From NCBI GenBank assembly GCA_003996215.1, contig QJPP01007219.1:1302001-1366000 (forward strand): 64,000 nucleotides of DNA. The letters are read 5' to 3'. Made by a program: the position numbers and the translations under genes. The notes beneath the pieces were generated by a model. It saw nothing but the letters and a program-made list of their open reading frames with translations. It made no database searches and was not told the DNA's origin. Below, one piece after another: positions 11,987-23,801 of this stretch (its first letter is position 1; every line of letters begins with the position of its first letter). The DNA is from Jaltomata sinuosa (lineage: Eukaryota > Streptophyta > Magnoliopsida > Solanales > Solanaceae).

Positions 11987-13400
11987 ATGTTCTTCTATTC
12001 CTTGTTTATAGAAATGCTTGTGACTAGACAAATGAGTAGACGACGAGTTGGCACAGATATGGGGGAAGGTACTAGTCGTTCCCTGCCTATCCGATTGGAT
12101 AAATTTGAGGCTCAAAATGTATCACCGACACTAGAGATCCCAGTTCATCAAGTACCTGATGAGACTAGAGGGGATCCAGTACCCCTGATCCCACCTGCTC
12201 CAGTGGCATCTGAGATAGCTAGAGATAAACCAGCACCTATAGCTCCTCTACCTGAAGCAGAGGACCAGGACATCAAGAGTGTTGTTCGATTATTGACCCA
12301 GATGGTAGCCACACAACAACAACAAATTGGGGCATCAGCGAGTGCTAGGTCAGGTGGCTCAGAAAGTTCTAGGGCTCGAGAGTTTATCAGCCTAAGTCCT
12401 CCTATATTTACAGGCTCTGACCCACGTGAGGATCCTCAGGAGTTTATTGATCAAACTTATCGAGTACTTCGAGTCATGCATGCAACAGTAGTGGAGGCAG
12501 TGGAGTTTAAATCTTTCAGGTTACTAGATGTGGCCATTTTATGGTTCGAGGCTTGGGATCAGTCTAGGGGATCAAATGTACCCCCAACTGAATGGGAGGA
12601 ATTTTTGGAGGCCTTCCTAGCTCACTATCTTCCACAGGAGGTTCGAGAGGCCAGACTTGATCAATTTCTAACCCTTAGGCAGGGCAATATGAATGTTCGA
12701 CAGTACATTCTCAGGTTTAATTCATTAGCCAGGTACGCCCCCGATATTGTGAGTACGATGTGAGCTAGAGTTCATTGATATGTGCATGGCCTTAAGGATG
12801 AATTGATTAAGGGATTAACAATAGCAGCCACACAAGAGTATATGAATATTTCTAAGATACAGGCTATTGCTCAGACTGCACAAGATCTTGAAGTACAAAT
12901 TAGAGATAACCAAAGTCGAGAATGGGATCAGAATAAGAGGGCTAGATCTATGGGGTCCTATGTAGAGCCACGAGGTAATGTTAGGCCACATTTTAATAAG
13001 CGATCACCCCACCCTACTAGTGGTGCCCCATATCAGTTGCAAAGGAAGAGGTATGATCATTTTTTTGAGACTGGACCAGGCCACAGTTAAGGTGTATCCA
13101 GTTCCTATCGCCAGGGGCATTCAGGTCAGATGAGGCCACCTTTGCCACCTTGTGTTCAGTGCGGTAGGAAGCATCCTAGGATATGTCTCTTGGGTTCATA
13201 TACTTGTTATTCATGTGGGCATCCTAGTCACTTTATGCGAGACTGTATGAGTAGAGGTAGGGGTGAGATGTCCCAACCTACAGGGTCGATGGCAGCTTCT
13301 TCATCTACTATTCATCCCCCTAGGACAGGCCAACAGGCTATATCAGGTCATGGTAGAGGTAGAGGAGGAGGAGGAGCATCCAGTTCAGGCAGTGGTCAGA
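11987..13400 (+). pseudogene. gypsy3 gag (capsid and zinc knuckle)
   Basis: The frame opens at 11987; ATGs at 12014 or 12032 are likelier starts. About 110 residues of Pro/Glu-rich linker precede the Retrotrans_gag core (about 12380-12760: FTGSDPREDPQEFI, WEEFLEAFLAHYLP, REARLDQFLTLRQG). The core continues after two TGA codons (12761, 12776) with GLKDEL, and a TAA at 13088 separates the Arg/Pro-rich linker from the zinc knuckle CYSCGHPSHFMRDC (13205-13246), in which all four CCHC metal ligands are kept. A Gly/Ser-rich tail follows. Gag would assemble the particle and bind RNA. All pieces lie in one frame, so only nonsense changes, not indels, break it. Confidence 0.88.
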
Positions 13401-13918
13401 ATCGCACTTATGCTCTAGCCGGTCGCCAGGACTTGGAATCGTCACCTGATGTTGTTATAGGTACATTGACTATTTTTACTCATGCTTTTTATGCACTTAT
13501 AGATCCTGGCTCTACTCTTTCATATGTTACCCCGCTCGTTGCTGGTAAGTTGGGGGCAGGCCCTGAGTTGTTGCTTAGACCCTTTGTTGTATCTACGCCG
13601 GTTGGTGAATCTATTTTAGCTAGACGAGTTTATCGAGATTGTGTAGTGTGGATTTATGACCGCCTCACTTCAGCTGATCTAATCGAATTAGATATGACTG
13701 ACTTCGATATCATTATGGGCATGGACTGGTTAGCTGCATGTTATGCTAATATCGATTGTAGAAATAAGGTTGTCAAATTCCATTTTCCGGAAGAGACAAT
13801 CCTAGAGTGGAAAGGTAATGCTGCCACGCCAAGGGGTAGGTTTATTTCCTACCTTAAGGCCCAGAAAATGATTTCTAAAGGCTATATTTACCATTTAGTC
13901 CGAGTAAGAAGCACATAG
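13401..13918 (+). pseudogene. gypsy3 aspartic protease
   Basis: Continuous with gag. The catalytic triplet appears as ALIDPGSTLSYV (13493-13528), the D-P-G form usual in Tekay-type elements, followed by the second structural half with TDFDIIMGMDWLA (about 13700-13740). It would cut the polyprotein. A TAG at 13916 ends the open stretch just before the reverse transcriptase linker. Confidence 0.85.
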
Positions 13919-14690
13919 GATGGACCAGCAACTCTTCAATCGGTTCCCGTGGTGAGTCAGTTTCTAGATGTATTCCCGGATGAGCTTCCAGGAATCCCTC
14001 CAGAAAGGGAAATTGAGTTTTCCATTGACCTACTCCCAGATACTCAGCCAATATCAATTCCCCCTTACAGGATGGCTCCTGCAGAATTAAGAGAGTTAAA
14101 GGAATAGTTAAAGGATCTACTCGAAAAAGGTTTCATTAAGCCTAGTACATCGCCATAGGGCGCACCAGTTTTGTTTGTTCGTAAGAAGGATGGGTCCTTG
14201 AGAATGTGTATCGATTACCGACAACTGAAAAAAGTTACAATCAAGAATAAGTATCCGCTTCCAATGATTGATGACCTTTTTGATCAGTTGCAAGGCGCCA
14301 AATGTTTTTCAAAGATTGACTTGCGGTCGGGGTATCACCAGTTACGTGTTAAAGGGGTAGATGTTCCAAAAACAGCCTTTAGGACAAGGTATGGCCACTT
14401 TGAATTTCTAGTAATGTATTTTGGGCTTACTAATGCCCCAACAGCTTTTATGGACCTAATGAATTGGGTCTTCAAGCCATTCCTAGATGTATTCGTGATT
14501 GTATTTATTGACGACATCCTAATTTACTCGCGGTCCAAAGCCGAAAATGTTGATCATTTACGTGCAGTATTGCAAGCACTTCAGAATCATAAATTATATG
14601 CGAAGTTCTCCAAATATGAGTTTTGGTTAACTTCAGTGGTTTTTCTTGGCCATATAATTACAGACGAAGGTAAAGAATTGGCCGAGGCCC
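13919..14690 (+). pseudogene. gypsy3 reverse transcriptase
   Basis: Same frame as gag. The linker (FPDELPGIPPEREIEF) and MAPAELRELK are followed by TAG codons at 14105 (probably an old Gln) and 14156 (probably an old Trp). Then come the fingers and palm: KDGSLRMCIDYRQLKKVT, FSKIDLRSGYHQLR, FGLTNAPTAFMDLMN and the catalytic VFIDDILIYSRS (about 14500-14535) with both aspartates intact, and FLGHIITDEG near the end. A deletion of about 30 bp after DEG (near 14672) removes the V-D-P-K-type segment and shifts the frame into the NWPRP connection. The enzyme would copy RNA to DNA in the particle. Confidence 0.9.
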
Positions 14691-15464
14691 TTGAATGCTA
14701 CAGAGATCCGTAGTTTTTTGGGCTTAGCAGGTTATTACCGGAGGTTTGTGGAAGGATTTTCTTCTATATCTTCACCATTGACAAAGTTGACTCATAAAGC
14801 TACCAAGTTCCAGTGGTCTGATGCATGTGAGCAGAGTTTTCAGGAGTTGAAGGACAGGCTTACTTCAGCACCTGTCTTAACTCTGCCAGAGGGCACGGAA
14901 GGTTATGTTATTTATTGTGATGCTTTAAGGATTGGGTTGGGCTTCATTTTAATGCAACATGGTAAAGTTATTGCCTATACCTCGAGACAACTAAGAAAGC
15001 ACGAACAAAATTACCCTACTCATGATCTTGAATTGGCAGCAGTTATATTTGCCTTGAAAATTTGGCGCCATTACTTGTTTGGAGTCCATGTAGACGTGTT
15101 TACGGACCACAAAAGTCTACAGTACTTATTCAAACATAAGGATTTAAACCTAAGGCAAAGGAGGTGGCTAGAGTTACTAAAGGATTATGATGTAGATATT
15201 TTGTACCATCCAGGGAAGGCCAATGTAGTTGCCGATGCACTTAGCCGCAAATCCATGGGAAGCTTGAGCCAAGTGGAAAATAGAAAGATTGAAATGACAA
15301 GAGAACTACATCAGTTAGCTAATTTGCAGGTTCGACTACTAGACAAAGGTAATGGGGGAGTTGTTATTCAAAGCACAGCGGAATCCTCACTTATGACAGA
15401 GGTAAAGGAACGACAATATGATGATCCAGAATTAGTAAGATTAAGGGAGAAAATTCTACAATAG
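14691..15464 (+). pseudogene. gypsy3 RNase H domain
   Basis: Open for 257 codons. Connection TEIRSFLGLAGYYRRFVEGF leads to the RNase H: YVIYCDALRIGLGFILMQ (first catalytic Asp), HDLELAAVIFALKIWRHYLF (catalytic Glu), VFTDHKSLQYLF (second Asp) and GKANVVADALSR (final Asp). All four acidic residues are kept. It degrades the RNA strand after first-strand synthesis. Ends at TAG 15462, replacing a codon within the linker to integrase. Confidence 0.9.
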
Positions 15465-16601
15465 AAGCAACCACTAATAGAGATTAAGAAAGATGGGGTT
15501 CTGAGATATCAAGGTCGTCTATGTGTACCTAACGTTGGGGAGCTTCAGGAGAATTTTTTTGCAGAAGTTCACTATTCTCACTATTCAATCCATCCAGGAG
15601 CGATGAAGATGTATCATGATCTTTGACAGATTTATTGGTGGAATAATATGAAGAGAAATATTGCAGAGTTTGTAGCCCAATGCCCGAATTGTCAACAGGT
15701 AAAAATTGAACACCAGAGACCTGGAGGTCTAACTCAAAGTATAGTGATACCTACCTGGAAATGGGAGGTGATCAACATGGACTTTATTATAGGCTTACCC
15801 TGTACTTATCGAAAGTATGATTTAATATGGGTGATTGTAGATAGACTTACAAAATCAGCTCACTTTTTGCCAGTCAGGACAACTTATACTACTGAAGATT
15901 ATGCCAAGTTGTATATTAGTGAAATAGTTCGACTTCATGGTGTCCTAATTTCCATTATTTCAGATAGGGGTGCTCAGTTTACAATAAATTTCTGGAGGTC
16001 TTTCCGGAGAGGCTTAGGTACTCAAATAAGTCTTAGTACAACTTTTCATCCACAGACAAATGGACAAGCTGAACGCACTATACAAACACTCGAAGATATG
16101 CTACGAGCTTGTGTACTAGATTTTAAAGAGAGTTGGGATGACCATATGCCACTAATTGAGTTTGCCTATAATAATAGCTTCCATGCAAGCATTCAAATGG
16201 CTCCTTATGAGGCTTTATACGGACGAAAGTGTAGATCACTGATTGGATGGTTTAAAATTGGAGAAGCAGGATTATTAGGGCCAGACCTAGTTAATCAGGC
16301 AATGGAGAAGGTGAAGATAATCCGAGAAAGATTACTAACAGCTCAGAGTAGGCAAAAATCATATGCAGATGTGCGACGTCGGGATTTGGAATTTAATATT
16401 AGTGATTGGGTTTTCCTAAAGGTTTCGCCCATGAAAGGCGTTATGCGATTTGGTAAAAAGGGAAAGCTTAGTCCAAGATATATTGGACCATACAGGATCA
16501 TTCAGAGTGTAGGAAAAGTGGCATATGAGTTAGATTTACCCACAGAATTGGAGACAGTCCATCCTGTATTTCATGTATCGATGCTACGAAGGTGCATATG
16601 A
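15465..16601 (+). pseudogene. gypsy3 integrase with GPY/F module
   Basis: In frame with RNase H. The HHCC zinc finger spans a TGA (15624): its histidines lie near HYSIHPG and its cysteines in CPNC (about 15680). The catalytic core keeps the first Asp (NMDFIIGLP), the second (ISDRGAQF) and the Glu (NGQAERTIQ). MAPYEALYGRKCRS, KVSPMKGVMRFGKKGKLSPR and the GPYRI module follow, then HPVFHVSMLRRCI. A TGA at 16599 cuts it from the chromodomain. Integrase joins the DNA copy to the host genome. Confidence 0.92.
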
Positions 16602-16616
16602 GATCCTTCACGTATT

Positions 16617-16820
16617 ATGCCTATCAAATATGTTCAACTCTCTGAAGACTTATCCTATAAGGAAGTACCAATTTCTATCCTAGATCGTCAAGTTAGGAAG
16701 CTCAGAACCAAAGAAGTAGCCTCAGTAAAGGTGTTGTGGAGAAATAATAATATCGAGGAAATGACGTGGGAAGCCGAGAAAGAAATGAGGAAAAAGCATC
16801 CCCAGTTATTTATGACTTGA
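16617..16820 (+). pseudogene. gypsy3 chromodomain
   Basis: 67 codons in the integrase frame, starting right after a TGA. The C-terminal phrase VKVLWRNNNIEEMTWEAE and MRKKHPQLF is the typical chromodomain-like tail of Tekay/Del elements, thought to steer insertion to heterochromatin. This tail assigns gypsy3 to the chromodomain-bearing Ty3/gypsy branch. Confidence 0.85.
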
Positions 16821-17075
16821 AGATAGTATAGAGGTAAGTCATATTCTTATTTTCTTGATACTCTTCCTACTATGCAAATATGATCAGGTTTGAACATGTG
16901 AAAATGATTACATTTAATTGTATATAGTTGTATCGCCCTGTGAGGCATCGTGCTGGACTTTTGCTGAGTTTCAGGTTTTTGGATAGTCCCAATTATAAAG
17001 GAAACTCTGCTGAAATTTCAAAAAATTCTAAGGGACTAGAGCTCTATATGCATTACCCTCATTCGAGGACGAATG

Positions 17076-17093
17076 ATTCTAAGGGGGGAAGGA
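17076..17093 (+). other. gypsy3 polypurine tract
   Basis: AAGGGGGGAAGGA sits directly before the 3' LTR, after the family-typical TTCGAGGACGAATG. It would prime second-strand synthesis. The stretch 16821-17075 is otherwise a non-coding 3' region. Confidence 0.85.
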
Positions 17094-19651
17094 TGTAACA
17101 CCCCGTACTTTTCAAAACCTATGTGACTAAATAAATATCGACGAAGGTATTTGAGCTCGAGATTGTGAAGGGGTACTTTGGCCTAGAATTTGAAATGGTC
17201 AAATGTATATAAGTGTTAAGTTAAATTATAAGGATGAGGGTTTTGAAAATGAGATAAAACAAGTGAGGTACTTGCTCGACTTATCTAAGCTCTTAGGTGA
17301 CAAGTAGGTGCATCACCTACCTATGCTAACGAACAAAGTTCCGAGGGTCGATTACGGGCAGCAACACCATGTATTATTAGACCTAATGGTAGCCCAAATG
17401 AAGCTTAAAGTTGGCCCATCAAAGCACAACCAAATCTATCCCAAACAACTACAAAAGGTAGCCACCAATATTGACCACATTTTGACCCAAGAGAAGCCCA
17501 AAATCAGCCACAAAACTTAACCCTTTTGAGGCACAAGCAAAGGGTAATTTTGGCCCAAGTTTCTTGACCCATTTTGGCCCAAATATACTCAAAAAAGTCG
17601 GCCAAAAAGGTGCCTTTATACAGATCTTTTGTTGATCAATATTGATCACAAAAAGCTGGAAAAATTCTCTCTTATTTCCTTTCCTTTTTGCAGCCCCTCT
17701 CTCCCTTTAGGGTTCTAAGAAGATCAAGATTCATTCAAGCTTAAGTTGAGTTAAACAACCTATTATCTTGGTATTAATATACTACATATAGCTAGGATAT
17801 CCTATGGTAAGAAGGACATGAACTATGGCATCCCCTTTCTTATGATTTAACACATAGAAATTGTGTAACAATTAAGAGATTTCTTCTTCTCTTGTTGGTG
17901 TATGTGTAGGGGGTACTTAAGCTTTTAAAGGCATCAATAAAAAGAGGATAAAAATACACCTTCAAGTGTGGTAAGTACTCTGCCCATAATCATATTTTTG
18001 GATTGAAGTTCGGATGGACAATTGTTGTTGAATTGTTGTTAAGAACTCACGGGACGGCGATCGGAAGCCGTGGGTTCAATGTGTTGCTATTGTATTTCGG
18101 CATGGTGAGTTGTGTAGGGGCTGTTTGATGTGTTTTGTATTATTGGAGGCAGTAGGTTGGTGTGTGTGTGATGTGTATTGTACAGGGGAGAAAGGTGTGA
18201 CGATACGCCTTTAATTAATGCAAAATACGTAAATCTGCCCGGGAAATGTTTAACTACTGTTTGGAAAGGTTGCATCAAGTTTAAGTGATAATATTAGCTT
18301 CATTATACCCTTGTGTTGTAGATTAACTTAATAAAGGAAAGTCCAAGTTCTGGTAAGCACAATCTTCGGAAACGAGGTATGTTAAGGCTTTTTTATTCTT
18401 TATCGGCATGAATCTAGAAATATAACTCTAAATCACCGAAAGAAGGAATTTAAGTATTCTGTTGTAAGAGAGCTGATTTGGTAACTCAACAAGTCTTAAA
18501 GAACTAAGTTATACATTATGGTGATTCAAGTCGCCTTCTTATAAAAATCTGATTCTTTTTGCACGAAACATAAGTTATCCTTTTGTCAAGTTTCTTCTTT
18601 GTATTGTGATCCCTAATCAAGCTTTAGAAAGTATACAAGGAAAGTTAGTAAGTCAAATCCCCATTTATATGTGTTTGGTATGTTGAGTCCAACACCTAGT
18701 AAGCCAAGGCTAAAGAAGTTATCTAAATGAACCTTCATAAATACCAAGAATAGCTTTGAAGGTCAATCTAGTAATACACTTATTATGCGTGGTTTGCGTG
18801 TTAGTATGCACCGAGGTGCTACTGCTATATTGAGGCCATTATATACATAGTGTGCACTGAGGTGCTACTTCCATATTGAGGCCATTATATACATAGTGTG
18901 CGCCGAGGCGCTACTACCATATTGAGGCTATTATATATAGGGTGCACCGAGGCGCTTTTGTGATTCAGCGTGGGTTATAAAGAGTGAGTTGCGGTGTGAG
19001 TTAATGCATGTGTTGTATTCTAAAAAGAATAAAGGAGAAAGAGCTTAACGAGTCTTACCAATTACAGCTTACAAGTTTCATATTATATCTTGTTCAGATT
19101 TACTACTTGCGACTTGCTTTTATGTTTTTACCTTACATGCCAGTACATTATTGTCGTACTGACGTCCCCATTGCCTGGGGGCGCTACATTCATGCCTGCA
19201 GGTCCAGACAGAAACCCAGATAGACCTCTTCAGTAGGAGTTGCAGAGTTCAGCCATTTTGGTAAGCTCCATTCTTCCTGGAGCTGACGAGTCAGAGGTCT
19301 AGCTTATATTTTGACCAGGTTATGTATATGTACAACTTATGGGTAGTCCAGGACCCTTTCCTGGATATGAGATATCTTACTTACTCCTAGAGGCTTGTAG
19401 ATGTGTATATGTACATCAATGTTGGGTATGGCCTTGTCGGCCTTGTTATTAGCTATCTATTATGATAATAGCCTTGTCGGCCTTGAGTTGCTTACCTACT
19501 ATTGGGCTTTCAGTGTTTCAAATTGCTATTCTTAGAGACCTTGTCGGTCTCAGACCCCAGCAGGTTCAATAGAGATACACTCTATTTTGACACCCTCGGC
19601 CTTAAGGGGCTCTGGGTGTCGGTCATGCCTCCCATGGTTTGGGGCGTGACA
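17094..19651 (+). repeat. 3' LTR of gypsy3
   Basis: 2558 bp, collinear with 9195-11799 at about 97% by eye. It has four instead of five 47-bp units (18806-18962). Followed by the CTTAT flank and the resumed LARD-A ORF. Confidence 0.93.
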
Positions 19652-19656
19652 CTTAT

Positions 19657-20182
19657 ACCGGGGTCCCCAAAAAGGCCTCTTTCTTCTGGGTCTGGTGTCT
19701 AAATTGTGCAGATGGGTTGAAGTGCCCTAGGATGATACTGATAGAGAGGTAAAGATGGATGATGCTTTCAACCCCCTCCGGGTGAAAGTGGTTGCCGCTA
19801 AGAAGAAGAGAAAGGTCAATGAAGCGGGGAGCAGCCAGGCTTACGATGATGTTGATAATATTGACACTCCCGCCCCTCCTTCCCAGTCCTAGCCCTGATT
19901 AATAGAAGCCAGCTTGAGGAGAAGTGAACCTTGGTCAGACGATTTATAGAGGGCACTACTGCTGCAGGTACAGCCCCTCCCCCCTCTGCTCAAGACTTTG
20001 CAGCACTCCGCAGGGGGTTGGATGAGGAGAAGAAGAAGAGGCGCTCCTGAGACCGCATGCTTGCCCGGATGTGGAAGACCATCAAGGTCATGTTCACCTG
20101 CTCTGCCCCTAATCAGGAGCTTCCCCAGCTAGAGCTGGAGGAGCTGCAGGATTTCCCCTTCTTGAGCGATGATGAGGCCTAG
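19657..20182 (+). pseudogene. C-terminal part of the LARD antisense ORF
   Basis: Resumes the ORF cut at 9194. It aligns with 58105-58657 of LARD-B: FNPLRVKVV, then KKKRKV (19800-19817, identical to the classic basic nuclear-localisation core), GSSQA, an acidic linker, and the conserved end MLARMWKTIKVMF and FLSDDEA (TAG at 20180). Stops and frameshifts interrupt it. Joined length (about 1160 nt) equals that in LARD-B. The basic motif suggests a nuclear protein; the function is unknown to me. Confidence 0.7.
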
Positions 20183-21449
20183 GTCCTCCCCTTCCCCCTT
20201 TATTATATTAGTCTACTGTTTCCTTGGTTTTGCCCTCTTTTTGGGCATGTACTAGACAATATTTTCCCTTTCTCTCTCCCCTTTCATTTTAAGCACCTGG
20301 ATGCTTGTTTTAGACATTATTTACCTTATATGCATGCTACATTAGTTCTACTGGTGTTTTCTTGGTTGTATATAGTAGCTCGTAGCTTAACTATCACTTT
20401 TTAACGCCCCAAAAATGAAAGGAAAAAGAGGGGAAAACAGGGCAAGGGTTCTGCCCCGCCCCTTCCGCTATAGCGGTTGTCATGCTGCTTCAATATAGTA
20501 GGGAAATTCCCGCTATAAAGGGATCACCATAGCAGTACAATTCCACTACGTACGACAATCCCGACGGTAGTAGCCCTAAAAATTGAACTTTCCAGTAAGG
20601 TTTACTTATCCCCATTCCCCATTTCCAATGTTAACCCCATATATTCTGCCATGGTCTTAAACAACACCCCAAGATCATTCCTGAAACTGCACAATTCAAA
20701 AATTAGCATCACCTTATCATCAAATCAATTACGAATTACAAGGGAAAATGGTTCACCGCAACATATTCCTGCTATCATACAAGAATGACTCCCCCCCTTT
20801 TTCCCATGGTTTCCAACCAACCCGACTGTACTGAAATTGGAGTTTCCCTACAGTCACAAGTCTTGTTTCCTTATCATCTCAACCGATGATAAGTCCCATT
20901 CCAAAATGTAATACAAAATTTTCAATCAATACACATGACAATTCACTAACCAAAGCACATGAAATCAAGTTATGACTCCTCCTAGACCAAAAATATTCAC
21001 AATAAGGCAAGTAGTTACACACCAACAATTGCAGTCATACAAATATTGCTACACACATAATTTCAAGCTTCAAGTTTCAACATAATTTCAAGTCATATCT
21101 ATTACTCTTTATTCGCCCCATGGATGACTGTTAGTCAATAATCCATGCCTTACCACAACCCCTAAGGCTAGATACCAATTGGAACCTTCTCGATTCCAAC
21201 TTCTCTTGCTTGTGTCACTCCAACCAGAGTCAAATGACATCCCTTATTTCATTGAGATACCAATTGGAATAGAATACCAATTGAACTCAACCCATAAAAG
21301 CAAGTAACAATCCTCACGAAAGGAATGAAGAAAATAGTTGATTCATAAAATATTCCAAAGCTTCCCACAGATTAGATGTGGACGTCAACACACCAATCCG
21401 CATGACTCTATTCGACATTTTACTCTTGTACTTGGAGACCGGCAACCTA
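20183..21449. other. Non-coding internal region of LARD-A, primer side
   Basis: No credible gene on either strand. A cluster of CTATAGCGG-type words lies at 20465-20545, mirroring the one on the other side of the ORF. The repeated phrase GATACCAATTGGAA occurs around 21174-21280. The region aligns with 58658-59934 in LARD-B. Confidence 0.6.
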
Positions 21450-21462
21450 GGCTCTAATACCA
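21450..21462 (-). other. LARD-A primer binding site
   Basis: On the minus strand TGGTATTAGAGCC, two bases inside the LTR end: one mismatch to the initiator-Met site TGGTATCAGAGCC. LARD-B has the same sequence at 59935-59947. It sets the transcription direction of the element as minus. Confidence 0.85.
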
Positions 21463-21464
21463 TC

Positions 21465-23796
21465 TATCACGACCCAACTATCGGTCAGTGCGGGCACCTA
21501 CTCTAAGCACCTAGATAGGAGAACCCTTACCACCAGATCCAACAGGTAAATGCGGAATTAAAAGTAAAATATGAAGAAATAATCTTTATAATAATGGAAA
21601 AACTCTTACAAGTTATTTACAAGAAAATCCCTTTTTAAAACTTGAGTACAACCCTCCCTAAGAACTAGTCTAAGCAGATACAAGAGCTACTATAGGAGAA
21701 TACAAGAAAAATGAAAGGAAGACACAGCTTCCCCCATGGAATAAAGAGTAAAAGCTACTGGAGATCTCCCTCGTCCTGTACCTATGAAACATCACTGATC
21801 CTGCAACCAGAGTATACCCAAAAAGGTATAGCAAGAGTAGTATCAGTACAAATAACATGTACTAATAGGCATCATCGATCAATCTGAATCCACTATATAC
21901 CATCATATTAGAAATCAAGAGAAATATGCAATAAATTACGATACTCCATTCCCTTCAACTGCCACTTTTACCACCAATGATATTACACTAAGAACTTATA
22001 TGTTCTGTCCCAAGCCTTCCTACCTTGTTCTGCTGCCAACTCCACAACTCAAAGATTTTAAACCTGACACCTATGACTTCCTAAGTATGTCCCGACCTGG
22101 ACTACCACTCCATTATCCAAGTCAACCACTATGACTCAACGACCCGTGGGAAAACTCCACTACTCAATCACTAGACCACCTACATTCGTAATACTACATA
22201 CAAGTTCCTGGACATCCCCAGAGACCCCTAGGACATACCTAACATGTAATAACAACCCATAATATATTTCCAAACCCTCAGTTTACCTTCCAACTTATCA
22301 ACCATAAGGAACAGATTCGATAACCATTTAAACAAAGGACTAATAACAGTAAGACTTACCCTTTTTCACCAGACTCGGACCATCTGACAATCCCCAGACC
22401 AACACCTAGTGTTAACATGTAATGCTCGATCCACCCTAGGACTATCCCCATATTTAAGTGTAATAACTTGGCTTCTCAAGGACCAATATAATCAATCAAA
22501 GATTCAATAATCAACCTGGTCCACTTATGGAACCATCGACAAACGCAATCAACAATGCATAATTAAACCCGTACTAGGCATGACACCCGAGCCAACTAAT
22601 ATAGAACATGTACCAGGCATGGTACCTAAGCCAACCATTAGTATCACGTACCAGGCGTGGTACCCAAGGCAACCGAATATCACACAAAGCCAACAGTCAA
22701 TAATTAAGTGAGCAAAACCACACTTGTAAAACCAACAAGCAATAATCAAGTTCCTTTCACATAATTAACACCCCAAATACTTGGACATTCATAACTTCAT
22801 CCCCTAAGCATTCAATCACGTACATAACTAAGCTAAAGTTACATGTATATACATTGCATTTGGTAATAAGAACCATCACCTACCCTACAATCGGGTTCAC
22901 AACCCTAACATTGAAATTCCTGGTTATCACTCTAGACACCTATTCAGTTGGTACATCAATCCTGGAACCCTTCCTTAAATACAGCACAATCCAGGGAAAC
23001 ATCCCCTTACATTGACGCTCCACACCCTTCTTGTTCTCTCCTATTTCCCTTAATTGAATTATTCCCAAACCCACTATAACTAGCCCCTTACTTGTTCATA
23101 ACCAATCCAGTTCCCTGTACCTACCCAATAGTCTAGTTCCCTAAATTTTAATATTACACACCAATTAATAACATATAAATAGCCTAGAATGAAACACATT
23201 ACCTTAACACCCTCATTCCCATTTCAATCATACGGCCAGACCATATAATATTCCTCCAGACTCTGTGCCTGAAGGCCTACACATGAATTCTCCTTTCAAT
23301 CTATAACAAAAATATGAAATGAAAACAAGTCTAAGTCTACTCAATGAAAAAAACCTAGCCTACCTGGACGTCAAGCAACTGCACCATATTGTCGCTCTGT
23401 GAAGGAATTCCCTAATGGAGGACAAGCCCAAAATCTATGGTTTCACACTATTTTTGCCGGAATCCTTCCTCCCCATGGCTCCTAATCTTTGGAGCAGCCT
23501 AAAAAGGTTTTTGAAGTAATCCTCGTATGTTTTGCAACTTAGGAGGAGAAGTCTAAAATAAAAATTGTGCTTCCTAGTTTATGCTTTGTCATACCGCTAT
23601 AGAGATTGGCTTACCCCTATAGTGGTGGCGCTATAGCAGAATAATTTCCACTACAGTAGAGTGACATCATCCCGGAAAATTTTTAAAAATCTGAAATTTA
23701 TATCACGTCAATCCCATTTAAGTCAAAACAAAAATTAATGGTTCCTAGAACCCACGATATGGTTATTCTAAAATAACGATCGACCAAGTTGTTACA
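21465..23796 (-). repeat. 5' LTR of LARD-A
   Basis: 2332 bp, minus orientation, TGTAAC at 23796. Contains three GTACC repeat units (22567-22672) and the word cluster (23593-23658) near its promoter end. The terminal dinucleotide at 21465 has decayed from TG to TA. Confidence 0.9.
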
Positions 23797-23801
23797 ATTG
23801 G

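Larger units (their letters stand above)
9195..19651 (+). mobile_element. gypsy3: complete Tekay/Del-type Ty3/gypsy element with chromodomain
   Basis: 10,457 bp with LTRs 9195-11799 and 17094-19651, TGTAACACCCCG start and GTGACA end. Flanks CATAT (9190-9194) and CTTAT (19652-19656) are a target duplication with one substitution; the target is the LARD-A ORF. Order gag, protease, reverse transcriptase, RNase H, integrase, chromodomain is complete. Everything from 11987 to 14713 is in one frame and everything from 14691 to 16820 in another, so the polyprotein is broken by one short deletion and nine stop codons (12761, 12776, 13088, 13916, 14105, 14156, 15462, 15624, 16599). LTRs about 97% alike by eye: among the youngest insertions here. 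Confidence 0.95.
5042..23796 (-). mobile_element. LARD-A: large non-autonomous LTR element, interrupted by gypsy3
   Basis: Both ends are sharp: on the minus strand it starts TGTAAC (23796) and ends GTGACA (5042). The 5-bp target duplication ATTGG (5037-5041 and 23797-23801) is perfect. The two LTRs (21465-23796 and 5042-7394) are about 92% alike by eye. An initiator-Met primer site next to the right LTR gives minus orientation. Without gypsy3 the element is about 8.3 kb. No gag, protease, reverse transcriptase or integrase reading exists in the internal region. The only long reading is an ORF on the opposite strand (8560-9194 joined to 19657-20182). It inserted into the Athila-type element between gag and protease. 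Confidence 0.9.
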
